Shown here: positions 21,390 to 32,211 of the stretch, in pieces
Numbering within the stretch: position 1 is the first letter of the stretch
How the letters are laid out: each line of letters opens with the position of its first letter
NCBI GenBank assembly: GCA_028023455.1
Contig: JAQFVV010006255.1
Location: 7,048,501-7,112,500, forward strand
Reading direction: 5' to 3'
DNA length: 64,000 nt
Source of the DNA: Epiperipatus broadwayi
Lineage: Eukaryota > Onychophora > Udeonychophora > Euonychophora > Peripatidae
Position numbers and translations under genes: made by a program
Notes under the pieces: model-generated
The model's database searches: none
The model's input: the letters and a program-made list of their open reading frames with translations, nothing else
What the model was told of the DNA's origin: nothing

Positions 21390-22010
21390 CTGTAGTGTTT
21401 TGTAAAATGGCAGACATGTTTGTGCACTCCAGAAAAAACTAGAATTTATTCGTAAGGCTGTTTTTAGATTGCGCTCTGATAGTTGAGGAATTTAATTAGT
21501 GCATTGACGTAATGGCGATCGACAATTCCTAGAAATATTTGCTAATTACAAATGTTTCTAGATAAGAGATGTTACCTTATTGGTCAGTGCATTGATTGAT
21601 CATTGCAGTTGTCAGAGAGCAATAAGAAGACTGGATAACAAAGCAGTGTAACATAGAGAACAGTAGAGAGCAGTCAAGCAGTATTGAGTAAGCAATATTT
21701 AAGTAGAGATATCTCGCGTCAGTGCTGGTGGTTAATGATCAGCGCCCAGTGGAAATGTAGTTCACGGGTGTAGCTGAAAGAGACCAATTCAGCGGAGAGA
21801 TTGCAGACCAATTCGTTGGAGAGCTTCGTTGCAGACCAATTCGTTGGAGAGCTTCATTGCAGACCGATTCGTTGGAAAGCACTCGTTGGAAAAGAACAGA
21901 TTGGGAATTGTATGACTTGCAGATATAACATTGGCACAGTTGTAAGTGCAGATTTAACAGAGACCATTTTTTAATAATAGTAAGATCAGTTTGCAAGATA
22001 AAATAAACAT
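21390..22010 (+). repeat. GC-richer block with 28-bp tandem repeats, possible solo LTR
   Basis: Four degenerate tandem copies of GCAGACCAATTCGTTGGAGA plus about eight more bases lie at 21777-21890, each with a CCAAT-like core. Upstream is a run of AGAGAGCAGTCAAGCAG-like purine-rich sequence, and an AATAAA polyadenylation-like signal lies near 22000. TG at 21390 and the promoter-then-polyA layout suggest an LTR, but no second copy or clear 3' border is visible. A duplicated host promoter is an alternative. Confidence 0.35.
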
Positions 22011-22012
22011 AT

Positions 22013-22213
22013 TAATGGAATATTTCTGTAATGCAATTTTCACTATGTCACTCTCATGCCAGATAAGGACTATCTGCTTTTACCATCTTGTGGAAAGATG
22101 CAATCCTAAGCATATGACCAAGGACACGTGAAGATGTGAAATCCTCAAGAAGCACATTTCATGCTATCTTGCATGAGAGTGGTGTAGTGAAAATTGCATT
22201 ATAGAAATATTCA
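22013..22213. mobile_element. short inverted-repeat element (MITE-like)
   Basis: The ends 22013-22064 and 22163-22213 are imperfect reverse complements: ATTTCTGTAATGCAATTTTC, then CACTATGTCACTCTCATGC, against their counterparts. The spacer is about 100 bp. No target duplication was obvious. It adjoins the tandem-repeat block and may be part of one larger element. Confidence 0.6.
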
Positions 22214-24305
22214 TTTTGGATAATCTCTAGTCTAATGAATAACTAATAAAAATTAATATATTGATAAAATCTTTTAATGCTTGTGACTAAGGCCAAGGAG
22301 CAAAATATAAATAGAATACCTTGGAACACTTCCATCTTTGTTTCAGACTGCTCCATTATGGACTAACTCTTTTGATATTATCAATAACTTTTTTAATTTT
22401 TCAACAGCTTGATATTGTTTAATCTTACATATTCAATTATCTTTTTTTTATTATCTAGAAATCAATATATTAATTCAACTGCTTTTGTTTTATGTTGAAG
22501 AAAATTCCCATAATAATTAGTAAATTCCATAAAAGTATGAAATTCTTTTTTGTTTGTGAAGGATTTTGGCTCTTAATATTGATTTTATATTATTTTTAAT
22601 AGAAAAAATTCCATGCTATAACTTTAAAACCAATATATATATTTTTCTTTTACTTCAAATACACATATATCGAGATTTCCTTTAGTCTCTGTGTAAACAG
22701 CTTGTGTAAGCATAAAGAATGGTGAGCATGTGATTAATGAAAAGTTAAAAGGATTATCCATTACTTTTATTTAGAAGATGAGAGAGTTAATTATCAAATA
22801 TATATATATTTTAAATATAATTCCAAGAATTACTTTTGATAGTGTAAAAATATTTTGCTATATTGTGAATGACTAGTTACTCCAAGTTATAGTTAGTTAT
22901 AAGAGGTAACATTAACTTATGGATCTCAATATCTTTATGTATATGCAAAAACTTCTAAAAATATTAAAAGCTAAAATCTGAACTAGTCAGAAAAAAAAAA
23001 AGACACCAAATAAAAAATTAAAAAACTAGCCAAAATTTAAAAATTAAAGCTTTGCCAGCAATTGGTTTCATTACCAAGGCAGAAAAGAAACATAAACACA
23101 AAGATATATTAAATAAATTTCTTATAATTTTCAATTACATTCCAGTTATGTTGAATGTCAAAAGTATTCTTAAATAACAGTTTCAGTACAATATATTTTC
23201 AATAATAGAGATTCTTTAATTCTTTTTATCTCATTCTTTTTAAAGAAAACAACCATAACCTGTTCAAACTTAATATTATGGCTTGTATTTTTTTCATGAA
23301 CATGTAATGCAGAACTAAGATACTTATTTTTTACTCTAAATTTTACGAACTTTAACTTTGATTTAAACTCATACTAGTTTTGACCTATACATATTTTTTT
23401 TACAAAAACAAGAAATAATATAAACTACTTGAACAATAGTAGTCTTATCAAATATCTTGTATTATTCAATATTTTTTTTTAAATAACACCCTTCCTCCAT
23501 GCTATTTTCATATTCCCAAACAAATTATAATTCTTAGTATTTGTTTGAAAGTTTGTGATGATGGTATTTTAGATGTGATAGTATGTTGGACTATTTCCAT
23601 CATCTATTATTTAAATGTTGAATGACTAAAAAATTTTAGACTTTATTTAAACTTTTCAAATACAAAGACTATAATATAGGTCTTTTTTAAAACCTTATAA
23701 AAAGAAAATTTCAAAGATAAAAAAATAATCATATTTTTCTTTTGTCCTCACCTTTTTATAATTATTATAAGTAATATAATTCTTATTAAACAAAATATCT
23801 TCAATAAATATATTAGAACCACCAATACTAAAAATAATCTTTATAAAATTGGCTTTTTTGAAACAGTTATCTTTTTACAACTATTTAATCTCTGATTTCT
23901 ATAATAAAAGTTCCTTAAAACAGCTACTTTATGAAAGATAGATTGTTAACTATCAGGTGTAATAAGAGGTTTTAAATCTTTCTTTTAACATAATGATTAT
24001 ATACTGAACAATTATTTTTTAATCTCTTATTATCAGTAGATCTAAAAACTTATAATTAAATAAAATCCTATCTCCTCCTTCTAAAAAAAATTTATAAAAG
24101 GATCAAAAGTGTTAAATTTATTTAACAATTTTTGTAATTTGTGTTTTTAATTACCAACAATCATCAAATAAACGATTTTAAATATACTCAATTGCTATTA
24201 ATATTTTTCCTTTCCAAATAATTAAAATAAACTGAAAAAATTAAAGGAGAAATAATATAACCTATTATCCATTCTTTTTAAATCTTATAAAACTTATCAT
24301 TATAC
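22214..24305. other. AT-rich stretch with a solo F3 tail
   Basis: At 22690-22740 there is a sequence like the conserved F3 3' tail (GTAAGCATAAAGAATGGTGA then GCATGTGAT) without the hairpin. A short minus-strand frame beginning ATG at 22356 (MEQSETKMEVFQ) is followed by GTATTC, which could be a donor; it is phase-compatible with the exon at 20403-20530 as an alternative first exon, but this is weak. The rest is AT-rich filler. Confidence 0.4.
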
Positions 24306-24869
24306 TGTAACTTGTGGGGACTCTTTCAATACCAGCCAGGTAGCATGGATAATTTTATTAAAAAAAAGCTAAGACAATTTAAACTTAACACAAGTTTACT
24401 CACTTGCTAATAAATAAAATAATTAAAAACAATTAGAAATTAAGGTACTCCATAAATTCCTTAAATCCATTATAATCTGCAGTTGTATGAATTAACTTAT
24501 TCACACAGAATATTATAATAGTTTGTATAACTGTGTTATTATTAATTAAGCTTTTTTATGCACTGATATGGTATGTCTTATATTTGCAATGATTCCATAG
24601 TAATCATTTATTATTCAGCCAATACTCTGCTGATGACTACACATATATTCAACATATCAGCACATCACTAAATAGACCACTGTAGGTTTATATCAGTCCT
24701 TCCTACATAATCTAAGCTTATTTGCATCTATTATTCAAGTTGTATGTAAAATTTTTCTAAAGTGAAAATACTAATGAAGGGTGACAATTATACATTACTG
24801 TCTGCACATAATTACAAAAATTCAATAAATTTATTTATATTTTAAAAATATGCACACACAGACAACCCA
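24306..24869 (-). mobile_element. 3' LTR of Ty3-type element C
   Basis: Direct repeat of 27503-27970. On the minus strand it runs from TGGGTTGTC to AAGTTACA. The coding remains between the two are on the minus strand, so this is the downstream LTR. The copies have diverged considerably, with several indels, so the insertion is old. Confidence 0.7.
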
Positions 24870-27502
24870 CTCTTCCTTAATTCTAAAAAAATAATCCTTT
24901 TTAACTTACAAAAAATAGTCTTGTAATCTTTTAAGTCTCTGATGAACTTTGTGTCTTGCTTTCTTCCTGCTGATCAGTTGTTTTTTCTTGATCCAGCTGT
25001 TTTGTTGATGGTGGATTCTCCACTGGTTGATTCTCCACTGGTTCTACTGCTTGATCACCCAATTGAATATTTGTTTCAGTTAGATCTAATTCCTCTGTCT
25101 GGTTGTCAAGAAGCATTTCATCATTTTGTGTGATTGAGAATGTACCAGTGCACTCCTCTCTTTTTTACAAGAATTCTCTCTTTTACTAGTTGATGGTAAA
25201 TAGATTCTATCTATTTCTGCCATCTTATTCTGGTAATGTCATAAATTATTTATGTGTCTTTTTAATTGTTTTCTATTTTACAATTTCTCTGATTTGTTTT
25301 GCCAATACTTTTATTATCATACCAGGAAGCTATTTGTTTTTTAAAATGTCTAATACAAATGTTCTCACTGATGTTAAAATTTTCACCAATTACATTACTA
25401 ATTAGTAATAGTTCTAACAGATGTGTGCAAAATTTTTGAAGCATTAACAATTCTGCCAAAATCTTCATTATCGATGTACATGATGTAAAATGTTGAAAAA
25501 ATATTGCATCTATTAAAGCTTTATTTATATTCTGGAAGTTGTTGAACAGCCGTTTCAGCTAAACCAGTAGATTTGGGATGTTATGGTGGGGTCAAAACCC
25601 AATGAATTCCCTTATCAGCCAAAAAGTTATTAAATTTCTGTGATGAAGATTTATTTCTATTATTGTTCACAATGGTTTCTGGACATTCTTAACTTGTGAA
25701 GTTTCTTTTAAAGTCTTAATAATGCATTCTGCACTGGTATTTTTGATGAGCTTCTATTCTGTCCATTTGGAGTATGAATCTATGACAATTGGCTCAGCAT
25801 GATTCAAGTATAGTCTTTTTCATGGTTATGAAGGCTTGGGCAACATTTCCGATCTTTTGGAGGCAAGTTAGCAGTATATTGACAATCTGAACAATTCTTC
25901 ACTGTCTGCTTTATTTCCTGGCTCATATTAGGCTACCATACATGACTTTGCAAAAGCTTTCATGCATAATACTCCTGGATGTTCCTTATGTAATAAATTA
26001 AGCACTTGCTATCAGTCTTCTGATCATGAGTGCATGGTTAGTCATAAGAATACAACCATTGCATATAGAAAACTTTCACGGCATTCTAAATAGGCTTTGC
26101 TATGTAGTTTGATTGACTTTTTGGCTATTAGTCTATCCAATTATGAAAAGTTTTGTATCCAGGTTCTTTTCTAGTCCAATTGACAATTTTTAAAATGTTT
26201 AACATTATAAAATAACATTATAAAATTCCACTTCTTAATGTTATTATCACTTATACTGGACCCAACTCATCCCCATGTTTCTTCCCTGTATACAATGGTA
26301 GAAATTTTACTTTGGAATTGATTTTTAACAGGTATAGTTGCCTTGCCAAATATCTATTTTATTCCCATTAAAGCCTGTGGCTATTACATCTGTTTTCTGG
26401 AGTGACAATTTTATTTTATTTTTTCTCTTGACTTTAGACCAGATTTTTCTGTAATAATAAAGATAAACCAGCACCATTATCCATTTCCATAGTAGTTCAT
26501 AATGATATTCAAAAGAATAAGACCACTCTCTGTATCAGTAATCATCTTAATATCATTTTTTCTTCATTACATTGCCTCCCCATGATTTAAAGTCCAAATT
26601 TGACTTAGTTTTATACTCCTATTTTTATTTCAGCAAATGTGAGCTAGATGTCGCATTAAACTACATACACTACATTTTTGTCCTCTAAATTTACAATACT
26701 TCTTCATGTGGCCTTTTCCCACACAGCACTATCAGACTAAAATGGCATTTGAATTCCTATGGCTCAGACTATCAACTTTTGTTTTATTAACAGCATTGGA
26801 TCTTACACATATACATAATAACTTAAACTTTCAAAGCATTTTACAACATCATTACTTCCTGAGCAATACTTTTTTCCATTGTGGATTTATAAGTAAGGTT
26901 CAGTTCACTTAACAAAACTTTCCTGAACTTATCATTCATCACTCATATAATAATTTATCCATTAACATGTTTAAATCAGAGGTAAAATTATATTCTTTGG
27001 TGAGTACTTTTAGTGTAATATAATCTTGATAATGTTCTTAAGATTATTGTTTTCTATTTCTAAATCTTAGGTGTGGCAGCCATTTAGATTATCACTGATT
27101 GAAAATAAGCATTCATCTTGTCTTTTAATTCCTCATATCATAACATCTTCAAGGATTTTGGAATTGCATACTTGTTTTTCCACTTGCAATACATCTTTAC
27201 TGGAGAACAATAAAAGCATAGTCATTTTAACTTTGTCATCTTTGATTCTATGGATAAGAATGTATTACTTGACATGTCCAACATATATTTTGAAAGCCAA
27301 AGCATTATTTACATGAATTTCACAGATATTGTTATTTAATAGTGTCATTTTAAATGTTCACACAGATTCTTCAATTATCAAAATGATTTGTTCCATATGC
27401 TTACACAAATTGTTCTGCTATAGTCATAATTATACCATTCTGCTACTGTTTGTATAGATTCTGCTAAACAAAAAACCATAAATGCCAGTCGTGGCATTCT
27501 GC
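24870..27502 (-). pseudogene. decayed gag-pol of Ty3-type element C, reverse transcriptase missing
   Basis: In minus-strand order: gag-like fragments (27330-26900); a zinc knuckle, with CVGKGHMKKYC and then CSVCSLMRHLAHIC (26728-26634); an aspartic protease remnant with MEMDNGAG where D-S/T-G is expected (about 26488); then directly an integrase, with an HPGVLCMKAFAKS zinc-binding start and CSDCQ (about 26010-25870), SYSKWTE (about 25780) and the TGLAETAVQ block near 25545; and an acidic Pro/Gln-rich C-terminal frame (25116-24931). Reverse transcriptase and RNase H, normally between protease and integrase, are gone (junction about 26060-26250). Multiple stops and frameshifts; not functional. 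Confidence 0.75.
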
Positions 27503-27970
27503 TGTATTCTGGGGGTATTCTTTCAATACCAACAGGATAGCATCAATTAATTTATTTAAAAAACTAAGACAATTTAAACTTAATTTCACAAGTTTCTATT
27601 ATAATTTGCGATTGTATGAATTAACTTATTCATAGACATAGTAATTTCATATAATCTATATAACTATGTTACCATTAATGACTCTTACACACGATCATTA
27701 TATATCATATAGGCAACAATTCTATAATAATCATTTATTATTCAGCCAACATTCTGCTGAAACTACATGCAGGTTTTATATAAAATCTTCCAGTATAATC
27801 TAAGCTCATTCGCATCGATTATCTTTTATTATCATTCAAAGATATTCAGGTTGTATGTAAATTCTTCTAAAGTGAAAACACTAAGGAAGGGTAACAAATA
27901 CACATGCATTGTCTATATGTAATTATAAAAATTTAATAAATTTTATTTATTCACACATAGACAATCCACA
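27503..27970 (-). mobile_element. 5' LTR of Ty3-type element C
   Basis: Upstream LTR for the minus-strand element, running TGTGGATTGTC to AATACA. It is about 95 bp shorter than its partner. A convincing target duplication or primer-binding site could not be read. Confidence 0.7.
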
Positions 27971-28099
27971 TTATAAATAAAATATATAGAATCCTCCAAC
28001 AACAAAAGCAAATCTTTAATAACCATTTTATTTCTAGTTAAAAATCCATTATTAACAAAGTCAAAAATAAGAACTTTAATACTGTTTAATCTATTAAAC

Positions 28100-28492
28100 C
28101 AGGGGTCCCCAACCTTTTTGCACTTAAGAGCACATTCTATAATACCAGCCAGGTGGCAGGCACCATTTATTTTTTCAACCAGATGGCGAGCACCATTTAT
28201 TTTTTCAATGTAAATTTATAGTTGGATATTGTTAATAATACACAATGTACAAAAAAATATTTATTTCAAAAATAAAATTTTAACATATAATTAACATTTA
28301 AATTTTTACACTGTAAAAGTATAGTATGCCCTACAATTTGATTACAATATAATACAATAATTTATAAGAAAATTTAAAAATTAAATTTATTTGTATCAGA
28401 TAAATAATTTATCATGTTCAGATAGCGGTGGGCACACATAAAATAGTCTGCGGGCACCATGGTGCCTACGGGCATAGGATTGGGGACCTCTG
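28100..28492. mobile_element. hAT-type MITE with perfect 8-bp target duplication
   Basis: Ends are CAGGGGTCCCCAACC and, reversed, CAGAGGTCCCCAATCC. TATTAAAC flanks both sides exactly (28092-28099 and 28493-28500). Short inverted ends starting CAG and an 8-bp duplication define hAT elements. It is 393 bp, with no coding capacity, and carries an internal GGCAGGCACCATTTATTTTT / GGCGAGCACCATTTATTTTT tandem pair. Confidence 0.88.
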
Positions 28493-28504
28493 TATTAAAC
28501 AATA

Positions 28505-28575
28505 ATAACGTTTTCCACACAAAAATGCCATCTAGTGCAAGCTATAGTAATCAAAAGATGGCAGAAGGTTGTGCA
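28505..28575 (+). repeat. degenerate F3 fragment
   Basis: ATGCCATCTAGTGCAAGC, then AGTAATCAAAAGATGGCAGA and AGGTTGTGCA follow the order of the F3 body (GTGCCACTCAGTGCAAGCC / AGTAATCAATGGATG / CAGAAGG). Both ends are decayed. Confidence 0.5.
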
Positions 28576-28955
28576 GCTAATCTCTATTTGTGTATATTTA
28601 AAGTTGTTTGTTAGATATATTGATGATTTTTGATTTGTAGTTGAAAAGGATAAATTTAAAAAAATATTAAATAAATTTAATATTTTGATCTTTCTATAAA
28701 ATAGATTTTAGAAGGAGAAGGGATTAGATTTTGTTAAACTAAAGTTTTTATATTTGTTGACGGCAAGATTTGTTATGTAATCATTTGCTTTGTTTGTTGG
28801 ATTTGCCTTTGGCAGATAAATTAAGATAAACATTGTTCTTTGAAACACAATTTATAATAACATATAAATAAAAGTTACAATATTTCAAAATTGTTTTATA
28901 AATATATTAAATAAATTTAAACTGACAAAATATATAATAATCACTAGAATCTTAC

Positions 28956-29081
28956 AAAACATTGCATGCAACATAAGAAGTTGGCTGAGAAGAAATATTG
29001 GAATTAGACTTAGAATAGTAATAATAATCACAACTCCTAACCAAGCTGAATCAGGAACTGCTACAAAAACTGGAAGGTAAT
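28956..29081 (-). CDS. ZDHHC1/11-like palmitoyltransferase, exon with last transmembrane helix
   Basis: A 126-bp minus-strand exon between acceptor TTATATTTTAG and donor GTAAGATTC. Translation runs YLPVFVAVPDSAWLG, then the hydrophobic VVIIITILSLIPIFLLSQLL, then MLHAMF. In ZDHHC1/11 enzymes the last membrane helix (ending HLLxFHxYL) lies immediately before the TTYEYI motif; the downstream exon (20403-20530) supplies the equivalent SSYEYV, joined in phase. These enzymes attach palmitate to cysteines of membrane proteins in Golgi/ER membranes. The catalytic Cys-rich DHHC domain is upstream and not in view. Phase starts with two bases. Confidence 0.8.
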
Positions 29082-29307
29082 CTAAAATATAAACAGACAA
29101 ATGCATTAAAATATATATGTATACATATAGTACATACATATATTAAACAAAGATTTTCATAGAGATATAAATATAGTTTTCATGTTTTTTAACATATGTA
29201 TATAAAAGGAAATTTTAAAGCTAAATTACATAGTACTTTTATCCTTGTTTCAGAATCAAGAAAACTATATTCTTATCACACATACAAATGCATCTTTCTA
29301 TATGTAT

Positions 29308-29444
29308 AATAATAAATATAATGGTAATTAATTATTATACAGAGTCTTTCAATCCACAGAAATACTTTTGGTTAAAAAATTAACTGAAAGTACTTCTGTG
29401 ATTGAAAGACTGTATATAAAATTAATTACCATCATATTTATTAT
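29308..29444. repeat. near-perfect palindrome (about 68-bp arms)
   Basis: AATAAATATAATGGTAATTA, then a short spacer and AGTCTTTCAATCCACAGAAA TACTTTTGG form the left arm; the reverse follows immediately after GTTAAAAAATTAAC. Total about 137 bp with no loop to speak of. ATTGAAAGACTG within it also forms the end of the palindromic element at 48901-49188, so the two may be related MITEs. Confidence 0.7.
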
Positions 29445-29529
29445 TTTTATTATTATTGCAATAGTTTTTAATTAACGGACATTTTATTTGTATTATATAT
29501 TGAAACAATTATGGGTTTCATGGCATAGA

Positions 29530-31530
29530 ACATAATAGTGTGTGTGCACATATATATAAAGTTGAAAGGAAAAGTAGAAATAAACACAGACAAAATTTTT
29601 TGTAGATATATTCTATATAACACTGGAATAAAAGTTAAGACTAAATAATTTTGAATTTAATTTTTTTTATTATAAATTAAACATGTAAAAAAAGATCTAA
29701 TTAATATTTTATTAATTCTGATTTTGAAATTAAAACAAGCATGTTTTTTATGTTACAATAGATATCCTGGAAATTATAAAATTCCATTATAAAGCTTTTT
29801 TTTAAGTAAACCATATATAACGTATTTGGATAAAATTCCACTATCTATTTTAAAAATCTTTTTTTAAATAATGCTTGTGTAAAATATTTTGATAAAATTC
29901 CACAAAGTAGTTTTTCAAAGGATTGAAGTGAATTGAAAAGAGTCATTAACTTTTTTCAATCAAGATAGGAAAACATTTTTAACTAATGTATTTTTTTTCT
30001 CCACACCCTGGCTATAAAAGAGATGAAAAACATATTGGTACTGAATGGTTCTTAAGACATCTTAGAGTTGTCCAAATTATGACACTACCACAAAGAAATA
30101 ACTGAAGGCAAGATAGTGGATCCAGTGACTGCTACTAGTTCATGATGTTGGAGTTTGGATTCCCCTAGGAGTATGACCTAGATTTTCTGCATTCTCCATA
30201 TCTGACATTGTAGTAGATGGCTTGCCTAATGTCTATCCAATCTTAGACTAAATGGAATTGATTGAATATCAACAATTTCATGAAATATATTTTTCCTAAT
30301 GATAACAATAAGCTAGTCTATTGTTTTAAAAGAGATCAGCTCATTAGGAGAAACCATCAGCTTGCTGAAGAATTAGTTCATATATATACTCATCATCATC
30401 AAACATTNNNNNNNNNNNNNNNNNNNNNNNNNNNNNNNNNNNNNNNNNNNNNNNNNNNNNNNNNNNNNNNNNNNNNNNNNNNNNNNNNNNNNNNNNNNNN
30501 NNNNNNNNNNNNNNNNNNNNNNNNNNNNNNNNNNNNNNNNNNNNNNNNNNNNNNNNNNNNNNNNNNNNNNNNNNNNNNNNNNNNNNNNNNNNNNNNNNNN
30601 NNNNNNNNNNNNNNNNNNNNNNNNNNNNNNNNNNNNNNNNNNNNNNNNNNNNNNNNNNNNNNNNNNNNNNNNNNNNNNNNNNNNNNNNNNNNNNNNNNNN
30701 NNNNNNNNNNNNNNNNNNNNNNNNNNNNNNNNNNNNNNNNNNNNNNNNNNNNNNNNNNNNNNNNNNNNNNNNNNNNNNNNNNNNNNNNNNNNNNNNNNNN
30801 NNNNNNNNNNNNNNNNNNNNNNNNNNNNNNNNNNNNNNNNNNNNNNNNNNNNNNNNNNNNNNNNNNNNNNNNNNNNNNNNNNNNNNNNNNNNNNNNNNNN
30901 NNNNNNNATAAAAAGGGGTTATATTAGTGTTTAAGGATATCCAGTTGATGATGATGATCCTGAAATGGTCCATGTACTACATCTTTTTAGTTAAATACTT
31001 TAGAAATTAAGTTTATAGTTGGCCAGAATATTAATGGTACTAAGTGGCCAGAGAATTGATGATGATCAGCATGTTTTAATATCCCAGTATTGTTTTTATT
31101 GTTATATATTCTGATGGATTCACATTTAAGTGTGTGCATCCAAATTAATGTTTAAATAATATGCCCCAAACTGGCAAGGGCTAAATAATTAGCCTGGTCT
31201 ATAGTAAACCCATTTTAAATTCAGTCACCAGACTGACTGTTGATTTACTTGTATTATTAATCATTCATGATGATGAATGAGTATTACTTTTGGATAACGC
31301 TGGTGAACTTATAGTTAACATACATATATTTATAGTTAGCTGTGCTGATCTCTCAGTGATCTCATACTCATTACCTTATACTCCTTTTGATATTAAATTT
31401 ATATTTAATATTTTAAATTTTGAATCATTGACTTGCTTTTTATTTCGAGTTGATGAGTATGATTGCCATCAGCCCAGAGTCTGTACCATTACAATATATA
31501 TATATAACCCATTTAGTCTTGAACATTATT
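29530..31530 (+). mobile_element. family E repeat, copy 1 (interrupted by assembly gap)
   Basis: Two long blocks match 60100-61830 in the same order: 29540-29960 (GTTGAAAGGAAAAGTAGAAA, TAAACACAGACAAAA, GATTTTGAAATTAAAACAAG) and 30968-31520 (ATTAAGTTTATAGTTGGCCA, GATGATGATCAGCATGTTTT, GACTGTTGATTTA). The middle differs between copies; here 30000-30400 is an unrecognised insert or divergent segment that reads open on + (KLVYCFKRDQLIRRNHQLAE). It is probably an LTR or other retroelement family, with the 3' block as a candidate LTR, but no terminal repeats were established. Confidence 0.5.
30408..30907. other. assembly gap (500 N)
   Basis: Exactly 500 N, a conventional placeholder length for unknown size. 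It is flanked by TCATCATCATC on the left and GTTGATGATGATGATCC at 30941-30957 on the right. Apparent open frames through the gap are artefacts. Confidence 0.99.
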
Positions 31531-31539
31531 GCACTTATT

Positions 31540-32211
31540 ATTTAAATAATACTTTGGGTGCAATTTGAAAATTATAATTGCAGTTTGTAATGTTATAATG
31601 CACTATTTGTTAGTCTGCATTCAGAATAGATTATAGTTAATTGTTTAAGGAGATTTGTTTAATCTTCTTTGTATCAATAATTTCAATCTCAATGATCAAG
31701 TTGCAATCATTAGTGTCTATATACACATACTGGACAATAAATAAAGGTGGGATTCCACCTTTATTGTTAAAAAGAGATTGGCTTGACAACAGATTGAGAA
31801 TGTTGATTATGAAGATTACCTACAAGAAAACTTTAAAATTATGCTATTACTAAGACAAGATTATCATTATAAATTTATCAATTCTATTAATTATTGTCCT
31901 TTTTTCTTTTTAATGTCAGTTTTGTATATTTTACAAAACTGTTCCAATACTTTAATCAATAAGCAATCCATTTAAAATGTGGGACAATTTACCTTTCCTT
32001 TAATAGCTACTATAAAATACATTACATTTCTTTGTTGTACCCTTTTTATAAGTTAGTGCTTTGAAAATGTATGTTTTAAAAAATATGATTCACTTTATAG
32101 TTGTTTTTCTGTAATTCCAAGTCCTTAATTAGTTTAAGTACATTTAATCCCTATTCAAGGCTAATTTACTCACTTTTCTTTTTTTAATCAATTATGAGTT
32201 TACTAATATAT
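31540..32211. other. AT-rich stretch without recognised feature
   Basis: Only short spurious frames seen. ATAT at 32208-32211 is the possible target duplication of element B. Confidence 0.35.

Noticed and set aside
22320-22356. Alternative first exon MEQSETKMEVFQ on the minus strand
   Set aside because: Twelve codons and a GTATTC donor-like site, phase-compatible with the exon at 20403, but no promoter or other support.
24628-24660. CTGATGA in the 3' LTR of element C
   Set aside because: No stem II plus GAAA follows; not a hammerhead.
30262-30973. Long open frames on both strands across the gap
   Set aside because: They consist mostly of N; artefacts of translation through the gap.
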